A DNA stretch of 64,000 nucleotides from Agarophyton chilense. Lineage: Eukaryota > Rhodophyta > Florideophyceae > Gracilariales > Gracilariaceae. Location: positions 62,001 through 126,000 of the forward strand of contig JARGXX010000080.1 in the NCBI GenBank assembly GCA_030374765.1, in the 5' to 3' direction. The notes under the pieces are model-generated. The model was not told the DNA's origin and searched no databases. It worked only from the letters and a program-made list of their open reading frames with translations. The translations under genes were made by a program, and so were the position numbers. Shown one piece after another: positions 54,632 through 64,000 of the stretch (position 1 is the stretch's first letter; each line of letters begins with the position of its first letter).

Positions 54632-57097
54632 ATGGCGGGCAAGAAAGCTTCCAAGAGAGCAGAACCTGACTTTTTTTTAGACGACCCTTCCCCAATTTCT
54701 ATTGAGTCAATAACACCAGACCAGTATCACGCAAATGATGTATATTCTTCTTCGAAAGCGATCGTTTTCGATTTGGGTTCGTCTACCCTTCGAGCTGGAT
54801 TCTCGCGTTGTACTGAACCCCTTATGCAGCTTCCGCCTTATGTTGCTCGTTTGAAAGACCCTGAAACCGGCATACGAACGTTCCTAATTGGCACTGATGC
54901 CTTAACTTCCTCGGCGCGCTCAACTGCCAAGCCAGCCTACAAGTCGGGTTTGCCGAATAATCCTGCTCTGATGGAGAGATTGTTGGATGGTACCTTGGCT
55001 GGATTAGGATTGGCGGATGAATCTCAAGTGAATCATAGCTTTGTGTTGACAGAAGCCCCAATGCAACCAAATTCCGCAAGAGCTTTGATAATGGAGTTAA
55101 TATTTGAGGCCTATGAAGCCCCTTCCATATGTTTCGGTGTGGATGCCTTGTTTAGCTACTACTGGAATTGCAAAGCGCGTGGGAGTCTTTCTTTTGAAAA
55201 TCGAAACAGTTGCGTTGTATCCTGCGGATACTACTCTACCCATGTGCTCCCCGTAGTGCAAGGAAGGCTGCATGCACCGGGGGTGAAGCGAATAAATGTC
55301 GGAGGCTCGGAAATGACAGACCAGCTTACAAGAAGGTTACAATTGTTGAATCCAGAGCACGCTGGCGTCCTGACAACGAATCGTTGCGAACTTTTGAAGG
55401 AAAAGCTTTGCTACGTTTCTGAAGATTACGATATCGAACTGTTGAAGATACAAACTGATGTTGATTATTACAACAAGATCACTAAAACTGTGAAAGTCCC
55501 CACCGGCGAAGGCGCCGACAAACCCCCTCTTTCGACGGAGGAAAAGGAGAGATTGAAACAAGCACGAAGTGAAAACGGCCGTCGCCTAAGCGAAATGATG
55601 AAAGAAAAGCGGCGTTCTCGAAGGGACAAGGGCTCTGGCACCGATGATGCGGTGGAAAATACATCGTACACAGAAGAAGAGGTGCAACCGCTTTATGCCG
55701 CGATGAAGAGTTTATATCAACTGAAACGAATTGAAGATATGCGCGAGCTAGACGAGGATGGCTACTACCTTGCATTGTCACACTTGACGCTGGATGCGAC
55801 GTCTACTCTGCTGGCTGAGATCGACAAGAGACAAGAAACGCTTGATGATGAACGAGAAAAGCTGGGTGAGGGAAAATGTAGAGCTGCAGAGGAGGCATGG
55901 TGGAAACGTGTTCACGAAGATGAGCTGCTGTCCATGTCGGACTCAGAACTCACCGCAGCGGAACTCAGACGAAAGCGGCAGACACGTGCTTGGCGCGGGG
56001 CTGCTGAGGCAAGAGAGCGAGCGAAGCGAGCAAAAGAAGCAGAAAAAGCTGAAAAGGAGCGACAAGCGGAAGCAAAGAGAAGAATGAAAGAAGAACGACC
56101 TGAAGAGTTTCTTGCCGGGCTTCGAAAAGAGCGAGAAGCATTAGCAGGGCGCATCAAAAAGAGAAAGGCAGCGCGTGCGGCAGGCTCTGACAGAAGGTCT
56201 CAGGCGGCGAGGGAACGAATGCGTCTACTGGCTCAGCATGCTGGGAACAAACCGGGATTCGATGACGGTCCGGGAAAAGGAAGGGGCCGTGGAAGGGGCC
56301 GAGGGCGACGGGGAAGAGGTCGAGGGCGGGGAAGAGGGCGGGGAAGAGGAAGTAGAAAGTCGAAGAGCGATGCGGATGACGATAACTTTGGGTGGAATGA
56401 CGAGGACTGGGACGTGTATAGGTCAATGAGAGTGGGAGGGAATGAGTCCGATTCGGACGACAACTCTGCAGACGAAAGAACACGACTGCAGGAAGTGCGA
56501 GAGGAAATTCTGGAATTGGTTCCGCACGAGATGGATCCCACGATCTCTAGACCAGAGGGTGTGGCGTTGTTGTACGAAGAAAACAAGTACGCCGATGAAT
56601 TCGCCGTGACAGTGGACAGGATTCGCACGCCGGAGCTGATGTTTCAACCGACTTTGGCCGGCATAGAACAGTGTGGATTGGTTGAGGCGTTGTGCTTGGG
56701 GGTAGGGAAACGATCGGACATTGTGAAAGAAGTGTTTCTGACAGGAGGAGTGGCACGGACTTTTGGACTGCGCGAACGAATCTGTGCGGAACTGAGGCGA
56801 TGTTTCCCGTCGGATTGGGGCGATGAGATCGTTGGGGGTTTACGTTTTGCAAACGACCCAATTCTGGACGCATGGAAGGGAGCGGCACTGTTTGCTGAGC
56901 AAGGGGGTGAACATTTTGAAAAGGCTTGTATCACGAAGGCGGAGTTCGAGGAGATGGGGAACGGGTACCTCAAGGAACACGCACTGAGCAATGTGTTTGT
57001 GCGCACGCCGGTGCTGTCTGCTGCGGACCTGGAACTGAAGAAGAAGATGCAGAAGCAAGCTAGCAAGCGAGGGAGGTCGAGATCTGTGCTGGGCTAG
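54632..57097 (+). CDS. ARP5: actin-related protein ARP5 (INO80 complex)
   Basis: 821 residues from the ATG of MAGKKASKR; 50 more codons are open upstream but look like leader. The actin fold starts at about residue 45 (SKAIVFDLGSSTLRAGF), continues with the second conserved block (FVLTEAPMQP and CFGVDALFSYYW) and the second nucleotide-binding block (CVVSCGYYSTHVLPV, then VGGSEMTDQL). A very long charged insertion follows (about residues 280-620), rich in Lys/Glu/Arg coiled coil and with a Gly-Arg run (GRGRGRGRRGRGRGR) at about 548-578. The fold ends with EVFLTGGVARTFGLRERI and DAWKGAALFAEQ. A large insertion between the actin half-blocks is the mark of ARP5, the INO80 chromatin-remodelling subunit that couples ATP hydrolysis to nucleosome sliding. 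The Gly-Arg run could bind nucleic acid. Confidence 0.85.
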   Translation: MAGKKASKRAEPDFFLDDPSPISIESITPDQYHANDVYSSSKAIVFDLGSSTLRAGFSRCTEPLMQLPPYVARLKDPETGIRTFLIGTDALTSSARSTAKPAYKSGLPNNPALMERLLDGTLAGLGLADESQVNHSFVLTEAPMQPNSARALIMELIFEAYEAPSICFGVDALFSYYWNCKARGSLSFENRNSCVVSCGYYSTHVLPVVQGRLHAPGVKRINVGGSEMTDQLTRRLQLLNPEHAGVLTTNRCELLKEKLCYVSEDYDIELLKIQTDVDYYNKITKTVKVPTGEGADKPPLSTEEKERLKQARSENGRRLSEMMKEKRRSRRDKGSGTDDAVENTSYTEEEVQPLYAAMKSLYQLKRIEDMRELDEDGYYLALSHLTLDATSTLLAEIDKRQETLDDEREKLGEGKCRAAEEAWWKRVHEDELLSMSDSELTAAELRRKRQTRAWRGAAEARERAKRAKEAEKAEKERQAEAKRRMKEERPEEFLAGLRKEREALAGRIKKRKAARAAGSDRRSQAARERMRLLAQHAGNKPGFDDGPGKGRGRGRGRGRRGRGRGRGRGRGRGSRKSKSDADDDNFGWNDEDWDVYRSMRVGGNESDSDDNSADERTRLQEVREEILELVPHEMDPTISRPEGVALLYEENKYADEFAVTVDRIRTPELMFQPTLAGIEQCGLVEALCLGVGKRSDIVKEVFLTGGVARTFGLRERICAELRRCFPSDWGDEIVGGLRFANDPILDAWKGAALFAEQGGEHFEKACITKAEFEEMGNGYLKEHALSNVFVRTPVLSAADLELKKKMQKQASKRGRSRSVLG

Positions 57098-57451
57098 ACG
57101 GCGGTTGGCTGTCGAAACGAGTTGGGGCGGGGGAGAAGGAGTAGGGCGGGGGGGGGGGGGTAGTGTGCTTGCCCGCGTGTATGTTTTCACAGTGCGGGGC
57201 AGCGGAGACGCAGACGTTTTCGGGGCGCAAAGAAGGCTTTTGTTTGGCGCGCGCGCCACGTGTAGGCAGCGCGCGGAAGAAGACCTGCACAGCGCACAAC
57301 ATCATTGCGCTTCGCGCAACGGAAACGAAAGGCGGCTGGCGCGTTCTGCGCGTCGCACTGTGAGCGATTTTCGCAGCGCCCACCGCCCCGCACCAGCGCC
57401 GCACCGCCGGCGCCTCCACGTCCGTCTCTACTATCTATCTGCACGCGCACG
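57098..57451. other. ARP5-KCS intergenic region
   Basis: 354 bp between two genes on the same strand, with a G tract of about 13 at ~57148-57160 and GC-rich, CpG-dense sequence. No gene and no TATA box. Confidence 0.5.
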
Positions 57452-59095
57452 ATGCCCACCTTGGACAATAACTCTCCTTCCACCATCCGCCGCCGAAACG
57501 CCTCGGAGCGCTCGCCTGAAAATGGTTCCACCTTGTACAGCCTGGCCGAATCCACGCGTCTGGCTTGGGAGCGCGTCCGCCGACTGTACGCCACGGATCC
57601 GAACGCGCGAGCCTACTCGTTTGCTGATGTGCGACGTGGATACAACTCTTATGACCCGTTTACTTCCAAGAGGATTGTAGGCGCGCTGTGCTGCGCGCTG
57701 GTGGTCACGCTGATTCCGGACGCCTACTCCAAGAGAGAGCATCTCGGTCGTTTGGCTCAGGACTTGTTGCGTGCGCGAATCGCAGACATTGCGCTGGCCT
57801 GTGCCGTTCTTTCTGCGCTGGTGCTTGTGTACAACTTTCGCAAACCATACCCCGTGTTTCTCATCGACATAGAGACGTTTCAACCGCCTGAACGGTACCA
57901 CGTTAGCGCGGATCGTTTCATGAAGACCACGCTGGCCGCGAACAAGTTTGACGAAGACTCGATAGCGTTCCAGAAAAAGCTTTTGGGACGTAGTGGAATA
58001 GGTGGTAAAAGCGCTTTTCCAGCCGGTGTCCTTGAACACTGCCATACCATTGCCGACAACGGCGGCGACGAGAGAAGCGTGTGTAACATGCATTTTGCGA
58101 GGGAGGAGGCGGAACTGGTGTTGTTCAGTTGCATGGATGCGCTGTTGCTGCGAAACAATTTGGACCCCAAAGCCATCGATTTGCTGGTGGTGAATTGCTC
58201 CTTGTTCAACCCGACGCCAAGCCTTTCGGCGATGCTTGTGAACAAGTACAAAATGAAAAGTTCAGTTCGCACGTACAACTTGGCTGGGATGGGATGCTCT
58301 GCGGGGCTTATCTCGGTAGACTTGGCCAAGGACTTGTTGCAGGTGCACCGCAATTCAATTTGCGTGGTTGTGTCGACGGAAAACATCACGCAGAACTGGT
58401 ACCTCGGGCGAGAGCGGTCCATGCTGATCACAAACACGCTGTTTCGCATGGGCGGGGCGGCGGTTTTTCTGAGCAACAAGAGCAGTGACAAGTGGCGCGC
58501 TCGGTACATGCTCAAGCACACGGTGCGGACGCACGTCGGGGCGGACGACTTGGCGTACGATTCCATCTTTCAAATGGAGGACAAGACAGGCATTCGCGGG
58601 GTGAAGCTGTCGAAAAACATCATGGACGTGGCCGGCGGGGCGCTCAAGAAGAACGTGACAACGCTGGCGCCGCTGGTGTTCCCGTTGACGGAGCACATCA
58701 AGTTTGGGGTGCACCTGCTGCGCAAAAAGGTTGTGGGGCAACAGCTGGAGCCGTACGTGCCTGACTTTCACATTGCGTTCCAGCACTTTTGCATCCACAC
58801 GGGCGGGAGGGCGGTGATCGACGTGATGCAAGAGGCGCTCAAGTTGAGCAAGCAGGACGTGGAAGCAAGCCGGTACGTGCTGAGACGGTACGGCAACACG
58901 TCGTCGGCGTCGGTGTGGTACGAGCTCAAGTTCCACGAGGACATGGGGCGGGTGCGACGCGGCGACCGGGTGTGGCAGATAGCGTTTGGCTCGGGGTTCA
59001 AGTGCAACTCGGCGGTGTGGGAGTGCGTGCAGAACGTGGACGGGGCGGCGGAGATGATTTGCGAGCAGGCGCTGACGGCCGTGCGCAGCGAGTGA
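57452..59095 (+). CDS. 3-ketoacyl-CoA synthase (FAE1/KCS type)
   Basis: 547 residues from the ATG of MPTLDNN. Two N-terminal hydrophobic segments (about residues 78-90 and 110-130) should anchor it in the ER. The catalytic triad of the FAE1/KCS family is complete: Cys282 in NLAGMGCSAG, His449 in HFCIHTGGRAV and Asn482 in YGNTSSASVWYEL. Other family blocks are present (NCSLFNPTPSLSAMLVN, TENITQNWY, LFRMGGAA). KCS condenses long acyl-CoA with malonyl-CoA, the first and rate-setting step of very-long-chain fatty acid elongation; it is distinct from the ELO family that does this in animals and fungi. The frame is open 49 codons upstream, without conserved sequence. Codon use is strongly GC-rich towards the 3' end. 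Single exon. Confidence 0.9.
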   Translation: MPTLDNNSPSTIRRRNASERSPENGSTLYSLAESTRLAWERVRRLYATDPNARAYSFADVRRGYNSYDPFTSKRIVGALCCALVVTLIPDAYSKREHLGRLAQDLLRARIADIALACAVLSALVLVYNFRKPYPVFLIDIETFQPPERYHVSADRFMKTTLAANKFDEDSIAFQKKLLGRSGIGGKSAFPAGVLEHCHTIADNGGDERSVCNMHFAREEAELVLFSCMDALLLRNNLDPKAIDLLVVNCSLFNPTPSLSAMLVNKYKMKSSVRTYNLAGMGCSAGLISVDLAKDLLQVHRNSICVVVSTENITQNWYLGRERSMLITNTLFRMGGAAVFLSNKSSDKWRARYMLKHTVRTHVGADDLAYDSIFQMEDKTGIRGVKLSKNIMDVAGGALKKNVTTLAPLVFPLTEHIKFGVHLLRKKVVGQQLEPYVPDFHIAFQHFCIHTGGRAVIDVMQEALKLSKQDVEASRYVLRRYGNTSSASVWYELKFHEDMGRVRRGDRVWQIAFGSGFKCNSAVWECVQNVDGAAEMICEQALTAVRSE

Positions 59096-59382
59096 GCGTT
59101 TGGGTGTGGGCGGGGCAGGAGGGGGACGACAACCTAACTTTTGTAAAGCGCACGAGGCGCGCTCGCTCTTTCATTCGCTCGCGAGAGGCGTGCATTGTGT
59201 GGTGTGTGTGAGTGTGAGTGTGCGAGTGTGTAATGTTAAGGTAGTTAGTCTGCGCGGAAGGGGAGGGAGGGGGGGGTGGAGCGACGAGCGGAATTTGTGA
59301 GAGCACGTGGATGGCATGAGCACATTTTTGGTTTTTTATTTGTACAGCACCGCGCTCTCTCGACAGCGCGCGGCGGGGCGCA

Positions 59383-60367
59383 TCACGAACGTGCGGCGGG
59401 GCGCGCGCGGCGCAGGAAGCGAAACCACGACGTGCGCTGCCGTTGATGATGCGGCACGCGCGCGCGACGCTTGGCGAGGAAGCCCACATAGTCGTCCGCG
59501 TGCCAGCTGATGTGGTCTTGCGCGCGCGCCGCCCCCGCCGCCCTCGTCGCAGTCGCTGGCGCCGCTGCCGTCGGCGACGACGCTGCCGTCGGCGACGACG
59601 CGGCGGGTCGCCTGTCGGCGCGCGCCGACAGCAGCCCCAGACGCTCGCCCAGCGTGGGCGGCTGCACGCGCAACACCGACTGTCTCGCGCACGCGGCGCG
59701 CGGAGATCGCGCGCGATACAAAGCGCCCAAGTTCTTGAAACTGTTTGCCCAGCGGCTGCACGCATGACGCCCGTGCGATGATCCTTGTAGCTCTAGCTCG
59801 AATTCCAACTCCAGTTCGTGCGGCGCAAACGACTCGTACTGATAGCGCGCGCCTGCGCGCGCGTCACCAGCGCCCTCGCCGCAACCCACCAGGTCGGAGC
59901 GCACACGCGCGTCCGTCGCGCCCGACACGCCGCGCGAACTCGTCGAGGGCGGGGCAGCCACGGCGCGCAGATTCTCGCGCGCGCGGTATACGTCGTGCAC
60001 GTCGGAGACGCAGCGTTTGTCGACGGCCACACGCGGACGGGGGAGCAAACGTTCCGCAGGTGGCGCGGGGCGACGCGGCTCGCGACGGACAAATACTTTG
60101 GCCTTGGGGAGCCGCGTGAAGGACGGCGGGTGAAGAAATGGATCGTCGGCGTCTGCACTGGCGCCGCTGGAGCGCGAGATGGTGCTCGTGCTGGCGTGCG
60201 CAGGCAGCGGCGCCTTTGGTGGCGGCGGCGCCTTTGTTGCCATTGCCGCTGCGGCCGGTGCCCGCGCTGGCGATGGAGACAGAGACAGAGACGGAGACGG
60301 AGACGGCACAGGCGGCGGGGAGGCGGCGCGCGGCGAGGACAATGCGGTGTGCAAGCTGCGCAGCGAC

Positions 60368-60402
<35 letters not shown>

Positions 60403-60471
60403 CGGCAACGACGGCGGCGGCGACGGCGACAACGGCAACATGCGCAGCGGGCTGGCGGGCGGAAACGGCAT
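59383..60471 (-). CDS. Ser/Pro/Ala/Arg-rich protein, unknown
   Basis: 362 residues from the ATG of MPFPPAS; 84 more codons are open upstream and include a hydrophobic run (VTAVVSASALLIVLVAM), so a longer membrane-anchored form is possible. The N-terminal third is low-complexity Ser/Pro, built on simple trinucleotide and hexanucleotide repeats (60,270-60,440). The middle has a more ordered part (DDPFLHPPSFTRLPKAKVFVRRE and KRCVSDVHDVYRARENLRAV), the rest Ala/Arg/Ser-rich with a final HISWHADDYVGFLAKRR. No family recognised. The very high GC and repeat content open frames by chance on all strands here, so gene status is uncertain; the ordered middle is the best argument for it. Confidence 0.45.
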
Positions 60472-61150
60472 CGCCACAAGAACAATGAGAAGAGCGCTAG
60501 CACTTACGACGGCAGTAACACGACGGGGCAGCGGGACGCACAGCACTCTGCTCTGGGTGACGCAGTGGTATAACGCGGCGCGACGCAAAATACACTGGCT
60601 GAGCAACGCGGCGCAGCTGCACGACGGCCGTTGGTAACACACGCGTATGACACGCGCCACGGCGCGTATGTGATTGCGCGCAGACTGCGCAGTGCGACGC
60701 GCGCTGTTTGGACGACACACCAAACTGACGACGGTGTATGCCGCGCGCTCGGGGCCGTTTCCGACAGCGCGCGCGCGGTGCCATTCAGCGCGCGCTACGT
60801 TGTGCTGCTTTTTGGGCGCTGTTTGTTTGGTCGCTGAGAGAAGCGCTGCTTGTGAGGGCGGGGTCGCCCGAGCTCGCCGAGTGTGTACGCACTTTGTGTC
60901 TGCTCGCGCTCTCTAACCTTAAAAGGATACTGTACGTGCTTACCTACCACACAATAGTCCACCACCGTCGTGCGCGCACCCTGTTTACCGATCCAAGACG
61001 CCTCTTTCTCTAGGCCGCCTGCTGCGCTGCTTTCCAACCGAACACGCACCATCATGACCCCTATCTTCTCATCAAACTCCTGTTTCACTAAATCTTGTCT
61101 GCATAGATTACGCTGCTTTTCCTTACCTTGCCTTTTGTGTATTTTGCTTT
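60472..61150. other. GC-rich region passing into AT-rich DNA, no gene seen
   Basis: Overlapping short frames, no domain. The GC-rich character of the preceding genes ends near 60,900. Confidence 0.45.
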
Positions 61151-62520
61151 GGTAGAGTTAAAACCCGACAAACAGCAAACTGTCAACCGCATTATTGAGT
61201 TGAACACCAACGAAACGAAACGAACCATCCCCATGTTCAGTACTGCCTCTAGCTACTTGAGACTTACCCTTTAAAGAAAGGGTAAGTTGAGACAACTCAA
61301 CACCACGTCTCATAATCCTTCTTTTCTGTACCCTGCTACAGCACCAACACAATTCTCAATTTCAGCTGTCAATTTAGCTGCCGATAACAGCGTCACACTG
61401 TTCAGTAGCAGCCCTCTGTTGGATTACCATGTCCGACATACAAATGTAGCACGTAGAGGGCATGTTATTTTTCTCAGATACATCGTTTCGGTCTTCGAAA
61501 TCACAGTCTTTTCTGCGATCAAATGGCAGTGTACCACAAGGAAGAAAAAGAAAAACTGCATGCGCTCTGTTGAAAAAAAATGCGTAGTAAAGAAACACAC
61601 TAAGCGGGTGCAAAGCACAACGAACATACAATACATGTAAAAGCTGCAGCACATTGCGTTCAGAGAAACGTGAACCATCCATTCTTGTTTACATGCTAGT
61701 GGTAATGCTTCTTAGATACAGTACATGCGCGCTCCTCTCCACAACTGCATGTATCCCTAAACCAAAAAGGCGCCTCCCATTTATTTCGATTATTGGCATT
61801 CATTGCTTTCTCCCTGCTGGACAGCGACAGAACCTTTCCTCCCACTATGTACACGTGTACCCCACTCTTGTTCGCCAAAGCACTAGTGTCTACACGACTG
61901 GGGAGAGGGGAGACAGTTCGAAATTGCTTATTTTTTGAAAGGTACTTCTGTTTCATACACAGCTCCAGAACGATTTTTAGAGGACAAACGGTTCTTCCAC
62001 CCAAAAATACCTTTTTTATATTCTATATACAACTTAGCCTGTTTATCCTTTAAACATATATTGTATACTGTTTTGTTCTTTAAGTTGCATTCTTTTACAT
62101 GAAAGCAGTTTCGTGAAGCTCATATTCTTTTGAATAGGTTATAACAAGTCTTTACTGTTTGGAGGTTAAAACAAAAAAAATTTCATCAAAATAACTAAAA
62201 TTCAGCACCTAAATTAACAGTTTGGCCTAATATGAGTCCATTGGTCGTATAAACACTACACGCCACTTTGCGCTGAGAAATATCAGTAAAAGCCACTATA
62301 GTGTGCAAAATCTGCATTAAACTATCACTCTATTCGTCTTTACCGCTATCTACAGTCGGTAAATGATTTTATCGTAGTCAGTACTTAGAAAACCATTAAA
62401 AAACTAGTTTTAGAGCTTTTCAGAACCATACCTTACCTAAAATTTTCTGAACTTTTAAAAAATCCTGAACAAACTTGTGAAATCTAATAAAGGCTTAAAA
62501 AAGAAACAACTTTATTTCGT
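61151..62520. other. AT-rich region with small hairpins, no gene seen
   Basis: Stop-rich on all frames. A perfect 11-bp stem with a 4-base loop lies at 61,262-61,287 (ACTTACCCTTT, loop AAAG, AAAGGGTAAGT), followed by a 6-bp hairpin (GTTGAG/CTCAAC). From ~62,050 the sequence is clearly AT-rich and is probably the 3' side of the Tc1/mariner relic. Confidence 0.45.
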
Positions 62521-63170
62521 TCAATACTTGGTCATTTCTTCGTTTTTCTCTATCATTTGGATACAGACCTTCTGTATAGAGCTTTTAAGTAACTTCATAA
62601 ACTCTTTGTTCAATTAATTCCAACACTCAATCACGCATTTTAAGACGGTTTCAACATCTTATAATTGGCGCTGATTGGCGTAGAATCAGCGTGCTAAAAA
62701 CCTCAAAACGTTTTTCATATTGTTCAAGTCACATGACTTGGCCAGCCACTGTAAATCATTAAGATTACGTTCAACCAACCACTTTGTATTATACAATGAA
62801 AGACGTATAAAAGTTCCGCCTCACTGAAAATAAAAACTTTCTACAATTTTTTCGGCCTCACATGGCCACAATGCTTTCGGCAACACCTTGTAGTACATCA
62901 AAGAGTTTAGTTTACCCGCACAAACGACCAGATTAATTAAACCGTAGTAAGAACAGACACTCGAAAACATTACCGAATCCCCTCAATTTTTTTGTTTATA
63001 AAAACTGATGTATTTCTTATTTTTCTCGTGCTGGTGATAAGAAAATCCATCTGAAGTATCTATATTAAATATCTTCTCGTCTAGAAAAATTGTTCTTTTC
63101 CATTCCTGTAGAGCAATCTCAAATGGAGAAATACTCTCAGATGTTCGAGTCCCGCTCTCGTGAAGAGGGA
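62521..63170 (-). pseudogene. decayed Tc1/mariner transposase
   Basis: Read in one minus-strand frame, about 215 codons match the catalytic part of a Tc1/mariner transposase from EWKRTIFLDEK-x-FN, through GDSVMFSSVCSYYG (the GGSVMVWG block), a YYKVL block, FQ, W-L-A-K-S-C-D-L-N (the W-P-x-x-S-P-D-L-N-P block) and FYANQRQL, to a normal C-terminal end MTKY and a TGA stop at 62,523-62,521. Five in-frame stops interrupt it (after KQKN, YFQ, FLAR, RQL and CWN), but no frame change is needed, so it decayed by base substitution. The first catalytic Asp is kept (LDEK); the second (FQxD position) and the final acidic residue (the PIEN position, here NMKN) are lost. The N-terminal DNA-binding part and the terminal inverted repeats were not found. 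It lies in the AT-rich end of the window. Confidence 0.75.
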
Positions 63171-64000
63171 TAACTCAGAAAACGAGCCTTTGTGCAACTA
63201 ATTTGTGGCTGTAAGACCACAGTGGTTCAGGCAATAACTACTAAGGTGATGAACTCAGAAAAAGGAAACAAATCAAAGAGGGATCCAAGAACAAGGTTAT
63301 TCGCTGGACAACAGCAAGATGTAGGGCAAAAATGTAGGACGAAATAGGACGCGCGACCACGCATACAGACCTACGATAGGGGTATCTACACTGAATAAGC
63401 GAAACCATGACGGATAAAAACAACCCTATACAAAGGCGGTGTGCTTTTCTACACCCGGTAAAACCAACAAAAGAATGAAAAACCCAAATAACAACGGTTC
63501 AGTGACGCCTGAGCTTCCCAAGGAGATAGATTAGACAAACCGGTCGCGGTTCCTCCCGTTAAGAGACGAATACTCGCGTAGACGACATAATCTAGAGCCA
63601 ATCACTCGGTTGCCCTTTAATTGGTGATAATGATGGCGGTGAAGCCATCACTTAAGTCCAAACTAAACAGTGAACTACACGTGTAGTCTATAGTAGTGCA
63701 AACCAACCCTGGTCCATACACGTATCATGTGTAACACTAGCCTTGCACGTCCATCCGACCACTACGGTACTACTGTAGAGACTTAAATAACATATCTTCT
63801 TAGGTGTTTTAAATACTAAAAACTAATATTACTCATAACATGGGATGACTTGGTCCCCGATATATCGGATGCCATATGAATAGTGCTCCGATGGGTTACA
63901 CGCGCACCCGTTGCTCTACAATTCCGTGATTGCAAATTTGAAGAATCATGTAACAACTGTTGTATGTTTCTGAAAGAAACCGTATGAGAAAGATCATTAC
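63171..64000. other. AT-rich end of window, no gene seen
   Basis: No ORF with a domain on either strand. It may include the missing 5' part of the Tc1/mariner relic and other decayed repeats. Confidence 0.4.

Noticed and set aside
55482-57259. Minus-strand frames across ARP5 (up to 140 codons)
   Set aside because: Shadows of a clearly assigned gene; no domains.
59383-60637. Several long plus-strand frames (e.g. 250 codons at 59,818-60,573)
   Set aside because: Composed of Arg/Ala/Asp runs produced by simple GC-rich repeats; mirror images of the minus-strand ORF.
1-64000. CRISPR arrays, prokaryotic operons, riboswitches
   Set aside because: No regularly spaced repeats or bacterial-type gene clusters; genes are eukaryotic.

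Overview
The window looks like nuclear DNA of a photosynthetic eukaryote, most likely a florideophyte red alga (inference). Host genes are compact and mostly intronless, with one clear 111-bp spliceosomal intron. Plastid or photosynthesis-linked families are present: a Rubisco-LSMT-like SET protein, a BSD2-like zinc-finger protein and an SBPase-family enzyme. These sit beside ordinary eukaryotic genes (ARP5, YTM1/WDR12, a SprT/GCNA-type protease, 3-ketoacyl-CoA synthase, a tRNA-Arg gene). The host genus is not proven by anything in the sequence.

Layout. Bases 1-230 hold the start of a minus-strand retroelement gag that runs off the left edge. A gene-poor mosaic follows, with a tRNA-derived, SINE-like head near 332-400. 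Bases ~1.4-21.1 kb are two related, broken Ty3/gypsy-type LTR retroelements lying tail to tail: element 1 on the plus strand (~1.4-10.3+ kb) and element 2 on the minus strand (~21.1-11.4 kb). Both have gag, protease, RT, RNase H and integrase. In both, the 3' part carries a long ORF on the opposite strand, and the two antisense proteins look related to each other although they match no family I recognise. Element 1 also has a chromodomain in its own small ORF after pol. This antisense-ORF layout is the most interesting thing in the window.

From 21.2 to 38.5 kb is a host gene block: a broken Myb/trihelix-like gene (-), a MORN-like/J-domain protein (+), a SET-domain methyltransferase (-, one intron), an MFS transporter (+), a SprT-domain protease (+), a RING-finger membrane protein (-), a BSD2-like protein (+), a small multi-pass membrane protein (-), tRNA-Arg(ACG) (+), an SBPase-family enzyme (+) and a Sel1-repeat protein (+). 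From 38.5 to 51 kb the sequence is gene-poor: a 0.66-kb near-identical direct repeat pair 5.35 kb apart, a coiled-coil membrane protein between the copies, several unrecognised coding-like stretches, and a secreted TIMP/NTR-like protein.

From 51 to 60.5 kb is a second host block: a two-DEP-domain protein (-), YTM1/WDR12 (-), ARP5 (+, divergent from YTM1), a 3-ketoacyl-CoA synthase (+) and a Ser/Pro-rich unknown protein (-). The last 3 kb are AT-rich and hold a decayed Tc1/mariner transposase on the minus strand. The host genes do not form an operon or a single pathway; the likely functional links are ribosome biogenesis/chromatin (YTM1, ARP5) and carbon metabolism/plastid upkeep (SBPase, BSD2-like, LSMT-like).
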